Positions 15,892 through 23,784 of a stretch of DNA of 64,000 nucleotides are shown here, in pieces. The notes beneath the pieces are model-generated. The model saw only the letters and a program-made list of their open reading frames with translations. It made no database searches and had not been told where the DNA came from. The stretch is from the NCBI RefSeq assembly GCF_000348905.1, contig NZ_AOFT01000009.1:94382-158381 (forward strand), written 5' to 3'. The position numbers were made by a program, and so were the translations under genes. The DNA comes from Bhargavaea cecembensis DSE10. Lineage in GTDB: Bacteria; Bacillota; Bacilli; Bacillales_A; Planococcaceae. Every line of letters begins with the position of its first letter. The first letter of the stretch is position 1.

Positions 15892-16215
15892 ATGAATGTA
15901 CAGTTCAAAAAAGGGGTGCTGAACCTTTGTGTGCTTGCCCTGCTCGACGGCCAGGACCGCTACGGCTATGAACTCGTGCAGATGATCTCCAGGCGGATCG
16001 AAGTCTCAGAGGGATCTGTCTATACCCTTCTCCGGCGGCTGACAAAGGAAGGATATTTTGAGACCTACCTAAAAGAATCCTCTGAAGGGCCCCCAAGGAA
16101 ATATTACCGGCTGACCGTCGCCGGACAGGATTACCTGAAGGACCTGCTTGCCGAATGGCGAAGCTTCACCGAAAGTGTCAACGATCTGATCGGAGGGGAT
16201 GGAAATGATGAATAA
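15892..16215 (+). CDS. PadR-family transcriptional regulator
   Basis: 107 residues. Two ATG codons in tandem (15889 and 15892) follow AGGTG; the second gives MNVQFKKGVLNLCVLALL, the usual beginning. The winged helix is complete: GYELVQMISRRIEVSEGSVYTLLRRLTKEGYFETYL, then the wing EGPPRKYYRLTVAGQDYL, followed by a short dimer helix. Members repress stress, efflux or envelope genes and respond to ligands or partner proteins. It overlaps the start of the next gene by eight bases, a pairing (PadR plus HAAS/DUF1700 protein) common in Bacillales. Confidence 0.9.
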   Translation: MNVQFKKGVLNLCVLALLDGQDRYGYELVQMISRRIEVSEGSVYTLLRRLTKEGYFETYLKESSEGPPRKYYRLTVAGQDYLKDLLAEWRSFTESVNDLIGGDGNDE

Positions 16216-17263
16216 GGAGCAGTTTCTTCATGCGCTCGGGAAAGAATTGGCCGTATTGCCTGCAGAGGAGAAAGAGGACGTCCTGGGGGATCTGGATGAA
16301 TACTTTGAAGAAGGATTGCGGGATGGCAAAAGCGAGCATGAAATCGCTGCCTCCCTTGGTACCCCGGAAAGTATCGCTGCTGATATTTTGAGCGCTTATC
16401 CCGAATTTACGGAAACGGAACAGCCGGCTGCCCGGACCAGAAAACAGCATGATGATTACGAGATGATCGAGATTCCCGGCGGCCGCTACACCGCTGCCGA
16501 AATCATGACAGAAACCGGTGCAGTGAAGGCAATCCCATCAGCGGATGGGGTCACTCGCATCGAATTGATCGGAAACCGGAAAGACCTGAAGTTCGACGCC
16601 GATATCCATGACGAAAAACTGAGCATTACCCTGGTCGGACGCCGCAGCATCAGAAGCTGGTTCAGCTTCGGTAGTTCCCCAATGTTCCGGATGGTGATCC
16701 ATCTGCCGAAAAAACTTTATGAGTCTCTTTTGATCCGAACGGAAAACGGCTCGATCTCAGCCGAAAAACAACTGGCCAGACAATTTGCCGCCCATTCTGA
16801 TAATGGCCGGATCACCGTCAGAGAATGCGCCTTTCGTTCAGCAGAAGCAAAAACCGACAATGGCCGGATTGAAATGGATAAGATGGAATCCGATACACTC
16901 CGTTGCACGACGGACAACGGACGCATCCAATTGGCCCGTGTCCGATCAGGCCAGATCTGGGCAGAAACCGACAATGGCCGGATCACGATGGAGAACATCG
17001 AAGGGAACACCACAGGAAAAACGGATAACGGCCGGATCGAGCTATCCGTGGAACAAATCACTCATCCGATCGATCTTAAAACGGATAATGGCAGTGTAAC
17101 AGTGACCATGATGGCCATACCTTCTGATGCCTCAATCCGTGTCCGGAACGTCAATGGACATGTGGAGATTTTCGGTGAGCGGAAAAAAGAAGCGATCTTT
17201 GGCGACGGCCGCATACCCGTAAAGCTTGAATCAGAAAACGGCAGAGTTATGGTCAAGCAATAG
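16208..17263 (+). CDS. HAAS (DUF1700) plus DUF4097 beta-strand-repeat protein
   Basis: 351 residues; of three close ATG codons the one at 16208 has the best distance from GGAGGGG. Residues about 1-75 are the alpha-helical HAAS domain (MNKEQFLHALGKELAVLPAEEKEDVLGDLDEYFEEGL..., DILSAYPEF) that pairs with PadR regulators. The rest is a DUF4097 beta-solenoid: the motif T/S-D-N-G-R-I recurs five times (from about 16797 to 17040), then TDNGSVTV and SENGRVMV. No signal peptide or membrane span is visible, unlike many relatives. It probably acts with PadR in envelope stress sensing; this is inferred from the pairing. Confidence 0.82.
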   Translation: MNKEQFLHALGKELAVLPAEEKEDVLGDLDEYFEEGLRDGKSEHEIAASLGTPESIAADILSAYPEFTETEQPAARTRKQHDDYEMIEIPGGRYTAAEIMTETGAVKAIPSADGVTRIELIGNRKDLKFDADIHDEKLSITLVGRRSIRSWFSFGSSPMFRMVIHLPKKLYESLLIRTENGSISAEKQLARQFAAHSDNGRITVRECAFRSAEAKTDNGRIEMDKMESDTLRCTTDNGRIQLARVRSGQIWAETDNGRITMENIEGNTTGKTDNGRIELSVEQITHPIDLKTDNGSVTVTMMAIPSDASIRVRNVNGHVEIFGERKKEAIFGDGRIPVKLESENGRVMVKQ

Positions 17264-17283
17264 CGCTTCCGTATGTTTAAATG

Positions 17284-17332
17284 AAAAGAGGCCGTTCCGG
17301 ATCAGAATTTCTTCCGGATTGGCCCCTTTTTA
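17284..17332. terminator. Bidirectional terminator between the DUF4097 gene and the dUTPase gene
   Basis: An imperfect stem pairs AAAAGAGGCC..TCCGGA with TCCGGAT..GGCCCCTTTTT; A/T runs on both sides suit the two convergent genes that end here. Confidence 0.7.
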
Positions 17333-17815
17333 ATATCCGCGCTGCTGCCTGGCATAGTTTTCGTCATTCTTTTCCCGGTAAGCACGGATCATTTCATCCG
17401 GCGTGAATCCGAGCAATTCAGCAATCGCCCCGTAATGCACCCAAATGGCTTCATACGAAGCCCTGTCCTGCCGCTCGCCGAAGTCGAGTACAGCCCGCTG
17501 TGTCCGGATGAACATGTCCGTCAGGTCGCCCGCCATCTTCCCTTTCGGCCATTCCTGAAGATCCTCCATGTCCCTCAGAATGCCAAGGGACAGCAGGAAA
17601 TGAATGGAATCCACATATTCCTCGATCAGCACCGGCTTCGGGGACGGACCTTTTTGGCTCCAGAATTTAAAGCAGCGTGTTTCATTGGCCAGCTCCGCCA
17701 GCTCAACGGTGAGGGCCAGCAGCTTCTCCCTGAAGACATCCCGTTCAACACCGTTGTTTTCTTCAATATACGCATCCAACCGTTTCTGCATTTCAAATAG
17801 ACCTGTCAGTTCCAA
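17330..17815 (-). CDS. Dimeric all-alpha dUTP diphosphatase (MazG-like superfamily)
   Basis: 161 residues. The metal-binding pattern of the all-alpha NTP pyrophosphatases is present: E38-x-x-E41 in LTVELAELANETRCFKFW and E66-x-x-D69 in EEYVDSIHFLLS, plus the C-terminal YREKNDENYARQQRGY that completes the nucleotide site. It hydrolyses dUTP to dUMP and pyrophosphate, keeping uracil out of DNA and feeding thymidylate synthesis. It is unrelated to the trimeric dUTPases. It is divergent from ysdB, with only about 40 bases between its start and the sigma-W promoter. Confidence 0.85.
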   Translation of the reverse strand: MELTGLFEMQKRLDAYIEENNGVERDVFREKLLALTVELAELANETRCFKFWSQKGPSPKPVLIEEYVDSIHFLLSLGILRDMEDLQEWPKGKMAGDLTDMFIRTQRAVLDFGERQDRASYEAIWVHYGAIAELLGFTPDEMIRAYREKNDENYARQQRGY

Positions 17816-17853
17816 TCTTGCCCCTCCGAACAGAAAAAAGTTATCGTTTTTTT

Positions 17854-17879
17854 GAAACCTTTTCGCGTTTCAATCGTAT
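17854..17879 (+). promoter_or_regulatory. Sigma-W-type promoter of ysdB
   Basis: TGAAAC at 17854 and CGTA at 17876 are separated by exactly 16 bases, matching the Bacillus sigma-W (ECF) consensus. Transcription would start near 17886. This agrees with Bacillus subtilis, where ysdB belongs to the sigma-W regulon. Confidence 0.8.
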
Positions 17880-17913
17880 AGGAGGAAACCAGTATGTGCA
17901 AGGGGGCACCGCC

Positions 17914-18306
17914 ATGGCCTTGATTATCCGAGTGATCGTAATCGCCGTCATCGTCTATTTGTTCTACCGGGGCATCCGTTACCTCACCGACCCCAAAAGA
18001 AAGCTGGATGAAGCCTATGAGCAGGAACGGTATTACTTCTATGATGACGTGAAAAATGTCCGGAAAAATTTTTTCATCACCTATAAAGGCGCCCTCTTTG
18101 AAGGTGAGAAATATATGGGGACAACCGACCGGTCATTTGAGGTCGTCTCCATCTTTGTATGGGTCAAGGACGAAGCTTCCCTTCAGGGCTTCACCCGGGA
18201 TGATTTTCTGTTCCTCGAAAAAGAAATCCGCATGAGCTATCCGGACGCGGACATCAATTGGAAAAATCCGATTGAGCAGCTGATGAAAAAAGGCGGAACC
18301 GCTTAA
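17914..18306 (+). CDS. ysdB: Sigma-W pathway protein YsdB
   Basis: 130 residues from the ATG at 17914, with AGGGGG seven bases upstream. One N-terminal membrane span (about 2-18, IIRVIVIAVIVYLFYRGIRYL) is followed by a soluble domain that includes YFYDDVKNVRKNFFITYKGALFEGEKYMG and VVSIFVWVKD. The protein sits next to ysdA, rplT, rpmI and infC as in Bacillus subtilis, supporting the name. The role in the envelope-stress response is not known in detail. Its last codons lie in the terminator hairpin. Confidence 0.85.
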   Translation: MALIIRVIVIAVIVYLFYRGIRYLTDPKRKLDEAYEQERYYFYDDVKNVRKNFFITYKGALFEGEKYMGTTDRSFEVVSIFVWVKDEASLQGFTRDDFLFLEKEIRMSYPDADINWKNPIEQLMKKGGTA

Positions 18307-18323
18307 TGCGGTCCGCCTTTTTG
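18286..18323. terminator. Bidirectional terminator overlapping the ysdB stop codon
   Basis: AAAAAAGGCGGA..CCGC pairs with GCGG..TCCGCCTTTTT around the stop of ysdB; both flanks carry A/T runs, so it can also terminate ysdA on the minus strand. Confidence 0.85.
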
Positions 18324-18326
18324 GCT

Positions 18327-18605
18327 TTATCCGAGCTGCAAAGTTCCTGCCAGATACAGAATGGCCGCGAGATCCACAATCGCCAGCATCAGAAAGCCGA
18401 CACGGAAAGCGGTGTGCTTCGTCTTATGCCGGAATGCCTGCATGCCGGCATAGGAACCGGGACCGCCGCCGAGAATGGCAATCATCCAGAGCGTCCGCTC
18501 CGGCACCCGCCAGCCGCCGTTTTTCGCCTGCCGCTTGTCATAGCCCATCATGATGAAACCGTACGCTGACAAAATAAGAATCCAGCCGATCCCCACGTTT
18601 TCCAT
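18327..18605 (-). CDS. ysdA: DUF1294 membrane protein YsdA
   Basis: 92 residues with hydrophobic segments near both ends and in the middle. The DUF1294 pattern is clear: MGYDKRQAKNGGWRVPERTLW, then GGGPGSYAGMQAFRHKTKHTAF. The function is unknown. It lies downstream of rplT on the same strand, as in Bacillus subtilis, and may be read from the infC promoter. Confidence 0.88.
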   Translation of the reverse strand: MENVGIGWILILSAYGFIMMGYDKRQAKNGGWRVPERTLWMIAILGGGPGSYAGMQAFRHKTKHTAFRVGFLMLAIVDLAAILYLAGTLQLG

Positions 18606-18664
18606 GCCGATCCCTCCGATCCATCCAAAAAGACCGGCGAATGGTCGCCGGTCTCTCCACTGGA

Positions 18665-19021
18665 TTAGTTAACTGCTTTTTTCGCTGCTTCTGCGAGTTG
18701 TGCGAATGCTTTCTCGTCAGTGATCGCGAGGTCTGCGAGCATCTTGCGGTTCACATCGATGCCTGCAACTTTAAGGCCGTGCATGAGTTTGCTGTAGGAC
18801 AGGCCGTTCAGGCGTGCAGCTGCGTTGATCCGTGCAATCCACAGTTTGCGGAAGTCACGTTTTTTCTGACGACGGTCACGGTATGCATATTGCAGGGACT
18901 TCATGACCTGTTGGTTAGCTGTTTTGTAGAGTGTGTGCTTCGAGCCGTAGTAGCCCTTGGCAAGTTTGAGAACACGATTACGACGCTTACGTGTTACTGT
19001 TCCGCCTTTTACGCGTGGCAT
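18665..19021 (-). CDS. rplT: 50S ribosomal protein L20
   Basis: 118 residues, the usual length, starting [26 protein letters not shown] and continuing with [24 protein letters not shown]. It is an early-assembly 23S rRNA-binding protein. As in Bacillus, it is the third gene of infC-rpmI-rplT and is expected to repress the operon by binding the leader RNA near 19900-20055. Confidence 0.97.
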   Translation of the reverse strand: MPRVKGGTVTRKRRNRVLKLAKGYYGSKHTLYKTANQQVMKSLQYAYRDRRQKKRDFRKLWIARINAAARLNGLSYSKLMHGLKVAGIDVNRKMLADLAITDEKAFAQLAEAAKKAVN

Positions 19022-19062
19022 TGGATTTCCCTCCTGATGTTGATTCGATTTCTATGATCGGA

Positions 19063-19263
19063 TTATTTCATGTAAGTGAGCATTTGCTTGATGCGCTTGA
19101 AGTCGCCTTTGGAAACGACGGCAGCTTTGCGGAGATGACGCTTTTGCTTTGTCGATTTGTTGGCGAACAAGTGGGACGTATAAGCACGGCCGCGCTTGAG
19201 TTTGCCGGAACCGGTGCGCTTGAAGCGCTTTGCGGAACCTTTGTGTGTTTTCATTTTCGGCAT
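19063..19263 (-). CDS. rpmI: 50S ribosomal protein L35
   Basis: 66 residues ([46 protein letters not shown]), the standard length and sequence pattern. It lies between infC and rplT, with short gaps of about 30-40 bases on each side, in one operon. Confidence 0.97.
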   Translation of the reverse strand: MPKMKTHKGSAKRFKRTGSGKLKRGRAYTSHLFANKSTKQKRHLRKAAVVSKGDFKRIKQMLTYMK

Positions 19264-19293
19264 GGTCGGTATCCTCCTAATCCTGTGCGTAGA

Positions 19294-19821
19294 TTATTTC
19301 TTTTCTTCGATCGGGGCCATCTGCAGGAACATGCTTCGGCCTTCCATCTTCGGTTTCTGTTCGACTGTGCCGACTTCCTTGCAGGCTTCGGCGAAACGTT
19401 CGAGAACGCGCTGGCCGATCTCCTTGTGGGTGATCGCACGGCCGCGGAAACGGATGGACGCTTTCACTTTGTCCCCTTTTTCAAGGAACTTGATTGCGTT
19501 TCGGAGCTTGGTCTGGAAGTCATGCTCGTCGATGGACGGGCTCAGGCGGACTTCCTTGATGTTGATGACTTTCTGGTTTTTGCGCGCTTCCCGTTCTTTC
19601 TTCTGCTGTTCGAACTTGAACTTCCCATAGTCCATGATCCGGGCTACTGGCGGTTTTGCGTTCGGTGCGACAAGAACGAGATCCAAGTTTGCACGCGTAG
19701 CGATTTCCATCGCTTCGTTCCGCGTTTTGACGCCCAGCTGATCACCGTTTTGGTCGATGATGCGGAGCTCCCGGGCACGGATGCCCTCGTTGACAAATTT
19801 GTCTCGGTTATCTCTGCTAAT
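19294..19821 (-). CDS. infC: Translation initiation factor IF-3, ATT start
   Basis: 175 residues. The start is an ATT at 19821, six bases after GGAGGTGG; no ATG, GTG or TTG is available near the conserved beginning [29 protein letters not shown]. Rare AUU-type starts on infC let IF-3 limit its own translation, because IF-3 rejects non-standard start codons. The N-domain, linker and C-domain ([25 protein letters not shown]) are complete. It binds the 30S subunit and checks the start-codon pairing. First gene of the infC-rpmI-rplT operon. Confidence 0.95.
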   Translation of the reverse strand: MSRDNRDKFVNEGIRARELRIIDQNGDQLGVKTRNEAMEIATRANLDLVLVAPNAKPPVARIMDYGKFKFEQQKKEREARKNQKVINIKEVRLSPSIDEHDFQTKLRNAIKFLEKGDKVKASIRFRGRAITHKEIGQRVLERFAEACKEVGTVEQKPKMEGRSMFLQMAPIEEKK

Positions 19822-20090
19822 CGTAAGCCACCTCCGTGTAGTAATTCGCGAATACATGGTTTGGGCAGGCTCGCGGGGATGGTCCCCGTGGCCAATCCGA
19901 AAGAAAAACGGGTGGACCTGGGTCCACCCGCCGCATATGTGACCGCGCCAACAGGCACGGGACGTCACAATGGTGCAAACCTGCCAACAGCCGAAGCGTC
20001 GATCAGGTGAGAAGCGGGCAGCTCCTTCTTCTACCACAAACTGTATTCCTTAACCTAATCAATAATAGCCTATGCAATACAGCTTGTCAA
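19822..20090 (-). promoter_or_regulatory. infC promoter and L20-type attenuator leader
   Basis: The promoter is TTGACA (20090-20085), 17 bases, TATTAT (20067-20062), giving a start near 20055 and a leader of about 235 nt. Inside it, at 19903-19931, is a perfect terminator (CGGGTGGACC / GGTCCACCCG followed by TTTTT), then a CGGGGA/TCCCCG hairpin before the infC ribosome binding site. Operon, position and layout match the L20 leader of Bacillus, in which L20 binding favours premature termination. Confidence 0.82.
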
Positions 20091-20150
20091 TGATTTTGTT
20101 GGAGATTTGTTTACTTCATCCTCCTAATCACGGAGAATGCTGCTTTTCGT

Positions 20151-20243
20151 TCCGGCGCACGCTTTCCGCGGGCGTTGCCTTAGCCTCCTCGAGCTACGCT
20201 CTGCGGGGTCTTCGGCTAACGCTTTTCCCGCAGGAGTCGGCGC
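20151..20243 (-). repeat. Dispersed GC-rich repeat, copy A
   Basis: This copy carries two blocks shared exactly with copy C (47587-47794): a 19-base block beginning CGCGGGCGTTGCC and a 34-base block beginning CTGCGGGGTCTTCGG and ending TTTTCCCGCAGG. Read on the minus strand it has the form CTCCTGCGGGAAAAGC...CCGCGGAAAGCG. Together with copy B it fills most of the 430-base gap between the infC promoter and thrS. No coding frame is credible here. Confidence 0.75.
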
Positions 20244-20364
20244 CTCCACTACAAGCAAATAATGAGATAGACATTTAGCAAACATAAATGGCATCGGCTG
20301 GCCCACGGAACGGGATCAGAGCCACTCCTTTTACTTTGTCATCTTGAAACTACACTAGAATGCA

Positions 20365-20472
20365 AACGGCATGGACGTCGGGAGACACCTGCAGGAAAAG
20401 CCGGGCTGGCGAGATCCGCTTCACGCGGAGCTCGGCGCCGGCCTGCGGTAAGCGACCAGAGTCCATGCCGTT
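20365..20472 (+). repeat. Dispersed GC-rich repeat, copy B, with 12-bp terminal inverted repeats
   Basis: Perfect 12-base inverted repeats AACGGCATGGAC (20365) and GTCCATGCCGTT (ending 20472) bound a core with ACACCTGCAGGAAAAGC near the left and CCTGCGGTAAGCG near the right. The core order matches copies A and C in the opposite orientation. The whole can fold into one long branched hairpin. It lies 50 bases from the end of thrS and could also act in its termination. Confidence 0.7.
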
Positions 20473-20523
20473 TTGCTATGCTCACATTAAAGCTTCTTCC
20501 CGGTCAACGCCTCGTTGTTTAAC

Positions 20524-22461
20524 TCACTGTTTCCCGTCCACTTCTTCGCGGAGTTTGGCGATAAAGTCGTTGAGCGGGATGGATTCGGATTTTTGTTCGC
20601 CGTATTTCCGGACGTTGACTTCGCCGGACTCGGCTTCTTTGTCGCCGAGGACGAGCATGTACGGGATTTTCTGTGTCTGGGCTTCGCGGATCTTGTAGCC
20701 GAGTTTTTCGTCACGGCTGTCGACATCGACGCGCAGGCCCTGTGCCTGGAGGGCTTCCCGGACTTTCTCTGCATAGTCGTGGTGGACTTCCGGAGAAACC
20801 GGAATGACTTCCACCTGGACCGGTGCGAGCCATGTCGGGAACGCGCCTTTGTACTCCTCGATGAGGAATGCGACGAATCGCTCCATCGTGGAGACGACAC
20901 CACGGTGGATGACGACCGGGCGGTGCTGTTTGCCGTCGCTGCCGATGTAGTTCAGGTCAAAGCGTTCAGGCAGGAGGAAGTCAAGCTGGACAGTGGACAG
21001 GGTCTCTTCCTTGCCGATGGCCGTCTTGACCTGGACATCGAGCTTAGGACCGTAGAATGCCGCTTCGCCTTCCGCCTCGTAGTAGTCGAGGCCGAGGTCA
21101 TCCATCGCTTCCTTCAGCATGCTTTGTGCCTTTTCCCACATTTCATCGTCATCAAAATACTTTTCCGTATCCGCCGGATCGCGGTAGGACAGGCGGAACG
21201 AATAATCGTTCAGGTTAAAGTCTTTGTAGACATCCATGACGAGTTCGACAACGCGCTTGAACTCTTCCTTGATCTGATCCGGACGGACGAAGATGTGGGC
21301 GTCGTTCAGTGTCATGCCGCGCACGCGCTGCAGGCCGGATAGTGCACCGGACATTTCATAGCGGTGCATCAGTCCGAGCTCCGCGATGCGGATCGGCAGG
21401 TCGCGGTAGGAGTGGATGCCGTTTTTATAGATCATCATGTGGTGCGGGCAGTTCATCGGGCGCAGGACGAGTTCCTCGTTGTCAGCCTGCATCGGCGGGA
21501 ACATGTCATCCTGGTAGTGCTGCCAGTGGCCGGACGTCTTGTAAAGCTCCACATTTGCCATGACCGGCGTGTAGACGTGATCGTAGCCGAGCTTTTCTTC
21601 CTTGTCGACGATATAGCGTTCGACGAGACGGCGGATCGTCGCGCCTTTCGGGAGCCACATGGGAAGCCCTTGCCCGACCAGCTGGTTCGTCATGAACAGG
21701 TCGAGCTCCTTGCCGATTTTCCGGTGGTCACGCTCCCGCGCTTCTTCAAGCAGGCGGAGATGTTCTTGCAGGTCTTCTTTCTTGAAGAACGCCGTTCCAT
21801 AGATGCGCTGGAGCATCTTGTTATCGGAGTCTCCACGCCAGTAAGCGCCGGCAGTGCTGAGCAGCTTGAACTCCTTCAGCTTGCCGGTGGACGGTACGTG
21901 GACGCCCCGGCAAAGGTCGAAGAATTCGCCTTGGTGATAGATCGTCACTTTTTCATCTTCCGGAATCGCGTCGAGCAGTTCCAGCTTATATTCATCGCCG
22001 ATCTCCTCGTAGATTTTCCGGGCTTCGTCGCGAGTGACCTCTTTCCGGACAATTTCAAGGTTTTCATTGATGATTTTCTTCATTTCTTTCTCGATGGCGG
22101 CAAAGTCTTCCGCGCGGAGCGGTTCAGGCGAATCGAAGTCATAGTAGAATCCGCTTTCGATAACCGGGCCAATGCCGAGCTTCACGTCTTTGAACAGTCG
22201 TTTTACCGCCTGGGCGAGCAAGTGTGCAGAACTGTGGCGGAGAATCTCAAGTGCTTCCGGTGAATCCTGAGTGATGATTTCGATGTCCCCGTCTTCCGTG
22301 ATGGGTGTACGGAAATCGATCAGCTGACCGCTGAGCTTGCCGGCCAGCGCCTTTTTGCGCAGACCGGGGCTGATCGACTGGGCCACATCCTCTGTTGTCG
22401 TACCCGCCGCGAATTCTTTTACCGCGCCATCCGGGAAAGTCAATTTAATCTGTTCTGCCAT
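20524..22461 (-). CDS. thrS: Threonyl-tRNA synthetase
   Basis: 645 residues from an ATG with AAGGAG nine bases upstream. Domains in order: TGS (about 1-62), the second editing-type domain with [15 protein letters not shown], the class II catalytic core with [13 protein letters not shown] (a zinc-ligand segment) and [34 protein letters not shown], and the anticodon-binding domain (about 545-640). It charges tRNA-Thr and edits mischarged serine. A T-box leader controls it. Confidence 0.97.
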   Translation of the reverse strand: MAEQIKLTFPDGAVKEFAAGTTTEDVAQSISPGLRKKALAGKLSGQLIDFRTPITEDGDIEIITQDSPEALEILRHSSAHLLAQAVKRLFKDVKLGIGPVIESGFYYDFDSPEPLRAEDFAAIEKEMKKIINENLEIVRKEVTRDEARKIYEEIGDEYKLELLDAIPEDEKVTIYHQGEFFDLCRGVHVPSTGKLKEFKLLSTAGAYWRGDSDNKMLQRIYGTAFFKKEDLQEHLRLLEEARERDHRKIGKELDLFMTNQLVGQGLPMWLPKGATIRRLVERYIVDKEEKLGYDHVYTPVMANVELYKTSGHWQHYQDDMFPPMQADNEELVLRPMNCPHHMMIYKNGIHSYRDLPIRIAELGLMHRYEMSGALSGLQRVRGMTLNDAHIFVRPDQIKEEFKRVVELVMDVYKDFNLNDYSFRLSYRDPADTEKYFDDDEMWEKAQSMLKEAMDDLGLDYYEAEGEAAFYGPKLDVQVKTAIGKEETLSTVQLDFLLPERFDLNYIGSDGKQHRPVVIHRGVVSTMERFVAFLIEEYKGAFPTWLAPVQVEVIPVSPEVHHDYAEKVREALQAQGLRVDVDSRDEKLGYKIREAQTQKIPYMLVLGDKEAESGEVNVRKYGEQKSESIPLNDFIAKLREEVDGKQ

Positions 22462-22486
22462 GCCAATGGGCTCCTTTCAATTTTCC

Positions 22487-22801
22487 AAAATACGCAAAAA
22501 AGCCCCGTCCCAAAAAGGGACGAGGCCTGCTCGCGGTTCCACCCTTCTTCCTGCCGGCAATGAACGACCATGCCGGAGAAGCTCTGCATCGGATAACGGA
22601 CCGGAGGCCGGCTCGGGCTAATCCACGGTTTCCCGGGGTTCACCTTCGCTGCTCTGGGGTGGTCGATCCGATGCCGCGCCATCGGGGGCTCTCAGCCTAA
22701 GGCCCCGTTCTCTGTCTGGCCGGACAACCGTTCGCTGTCCCCGTCATTGCATTTGGAAGAAGTATTGAACTCATCATACGAAAAACCCGAGAAATTTGCA
22801 A
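22487..22801 (-). promoter_or_regulatory. Promoter and T-box riboswitch of thrS
   Basis: The promoter is TTGCAA (22801-22796), 17 bases, TATGAT (22778-22773), with transcription from about 22766. The leader contains the diagnostic T-box sequence AGGGTGGAACCGCG (near 22535) and then a terminator (GGCCTCGTCCC / GGGACGGGGC followed by six T, near 22494-22526). Uncharged tRNA-Thr should favour the antiterminator. ACC codons lie in the 3' half of stem I, but which one is the specifier cannot be settled by eye. It accounts for most of the 374-base gap. Confidence 0.9.
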
Positions 22802-22835
22802 CAGCCGATTGCATGCATCCGGCTAGCAGATCTGA

Positions 22836-23783
22836 TCAGCTGCGCTCGCGGCGGTTTTCCCCGTCAAGACGCACCGGTACGGTCATCGCGCGGATCCGCT
22901 CCATGATGCGGCCCGCCTTGACGACTTCCTTGTCCCCGCGCTGGGTGTACGACAGGTGGGTTTCCATTTCCTTATAGTCAAAGTTCGACGTGAAGAAAGT
23001 CGGAAGCTTTTCCGCCATCCGGTGGTGAAGGATGGTCGCCAAAACTTCGTCGCGCGTCCAGGCGGTCAGTGTCTCTGCCCCGAGATCATCGAGCATCAGG
23101 ACCGGGGCCCGTTTGACGAAGTCGATTTTCTCGTTCAGCGACTGGTCCTGGATCGATTGCTTGAGCTCCCGGAGAAACTCCGGTACAAAAACGAGGACAG
23201 ACGGCACGTGCCGCTTCGCCAGTTCGCCGGCGACCGCTCCGAGCAAATAGGATTTACCCGTGCCGAACGGGCCATGAATATAGATCCCTTGTGCAGGCAG
23301 CTCGCCTGTGCGGTCATATTTATCAAGGAATTCCAGGACAAGCTCCACTGCGCCAAGACGGCTCTCCCCTTTCGTGATATCAAAATCACGGATTTCCAGG
23401 TTAAGCATGTCCTTTGGCATATGCATGCTGCGGATCATGGAAGACACGCGGCGACGTTCCGAATCTTCCAATTTCCTCTTGCACATCACATAATCGACGC
23501 CGATCGAACCCCGCTCGATCACCAGCTTCGGTTCATACCCCTTCATCATATTGGTGCATGCTTCCAGGCTCTCGCACTTGCCGCAATCATGGGATTGGGA
23601 GGTATATTCATACAGCTTCCCCAGGCCGCGGTCGACCATCGCCTTGTCCACTTCCCCGGCGTGGGCTTCCAGGAAAGCCTGTACACCGGGATGGTTCAGG
23701 ACTTCAGACCGCATCTCTGAATATCGTTCGGCGAATGTCGGTGCATTGACAATTCGCTTTAGTGTGTCACGGATCGGTTCCAT
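22836..23783 (-). CDS. dnaI: Primosomal protein DnaI (helicase loader)
   Basis: 315 residues from the ATG at 23783; a GTG at 23795 is also possible but sits too close to its ribosome binding site. The N-terminal helicase-binding domain carries a cysteine cluster (C67, C70, C76 and C101). The AAA+ domain has Walker A GPFGTGKS at 171-178, Walker B VLMLDDLGAE and sensor residues in PTFFTSNFDYKEM. With DnaB it loads the replicative helicase DnaC at the origin and at restart forks. It overlaps the end of dnaB or abuts it, in the order nrdR-dnaB-dnaI. Confidence 0.95.
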   Translation of the reverse strand: MEPIRDTLKRIVNAPTFAERYSEMRSEVLNHPGVQAFLEAHAGEVDKAMVDRGLGKLYEYTSQSHDCGKCESLEACTNMMKGYEPKLVIERGSIGVDYVMCKRKLEDSERRRVSSMIRSMHMPKDMLNLEIRDFDITKGESRLGAVELVLEFLDKYDRTGELPAQGIYIHGPFGTGKSYLLGAVAGELAKRHVPSVLVFVPEFLRELKQSIQDQSLNEKIDFVKRAPVLMLDDLGAETLTAWTRDEVLATILHHRMAEKLPTFFTSNFDYKEMETHLSYTQRGDKEVVKAGRIMERIRAMTVPVRLDGENRRERS

Positions 23784-23784
23784 C

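Noticed and set aside
17894..17923. Nine-codon leader frame (MCKGAPPWP) ahead of ysdB with GGAGG before it
   Set aside because: The sigma-W promoter puts transcription start near 17886, so the GGAGG at 17881-17885 would not be in the mRNA.
22802..22835. Palindrome AGCCGGATGCATGCAATCGGCT after dnaI
   Set aside because: Too imperfect and without a T run to be called a terminator, and it abuts the thrS -35 box; left unassigned.
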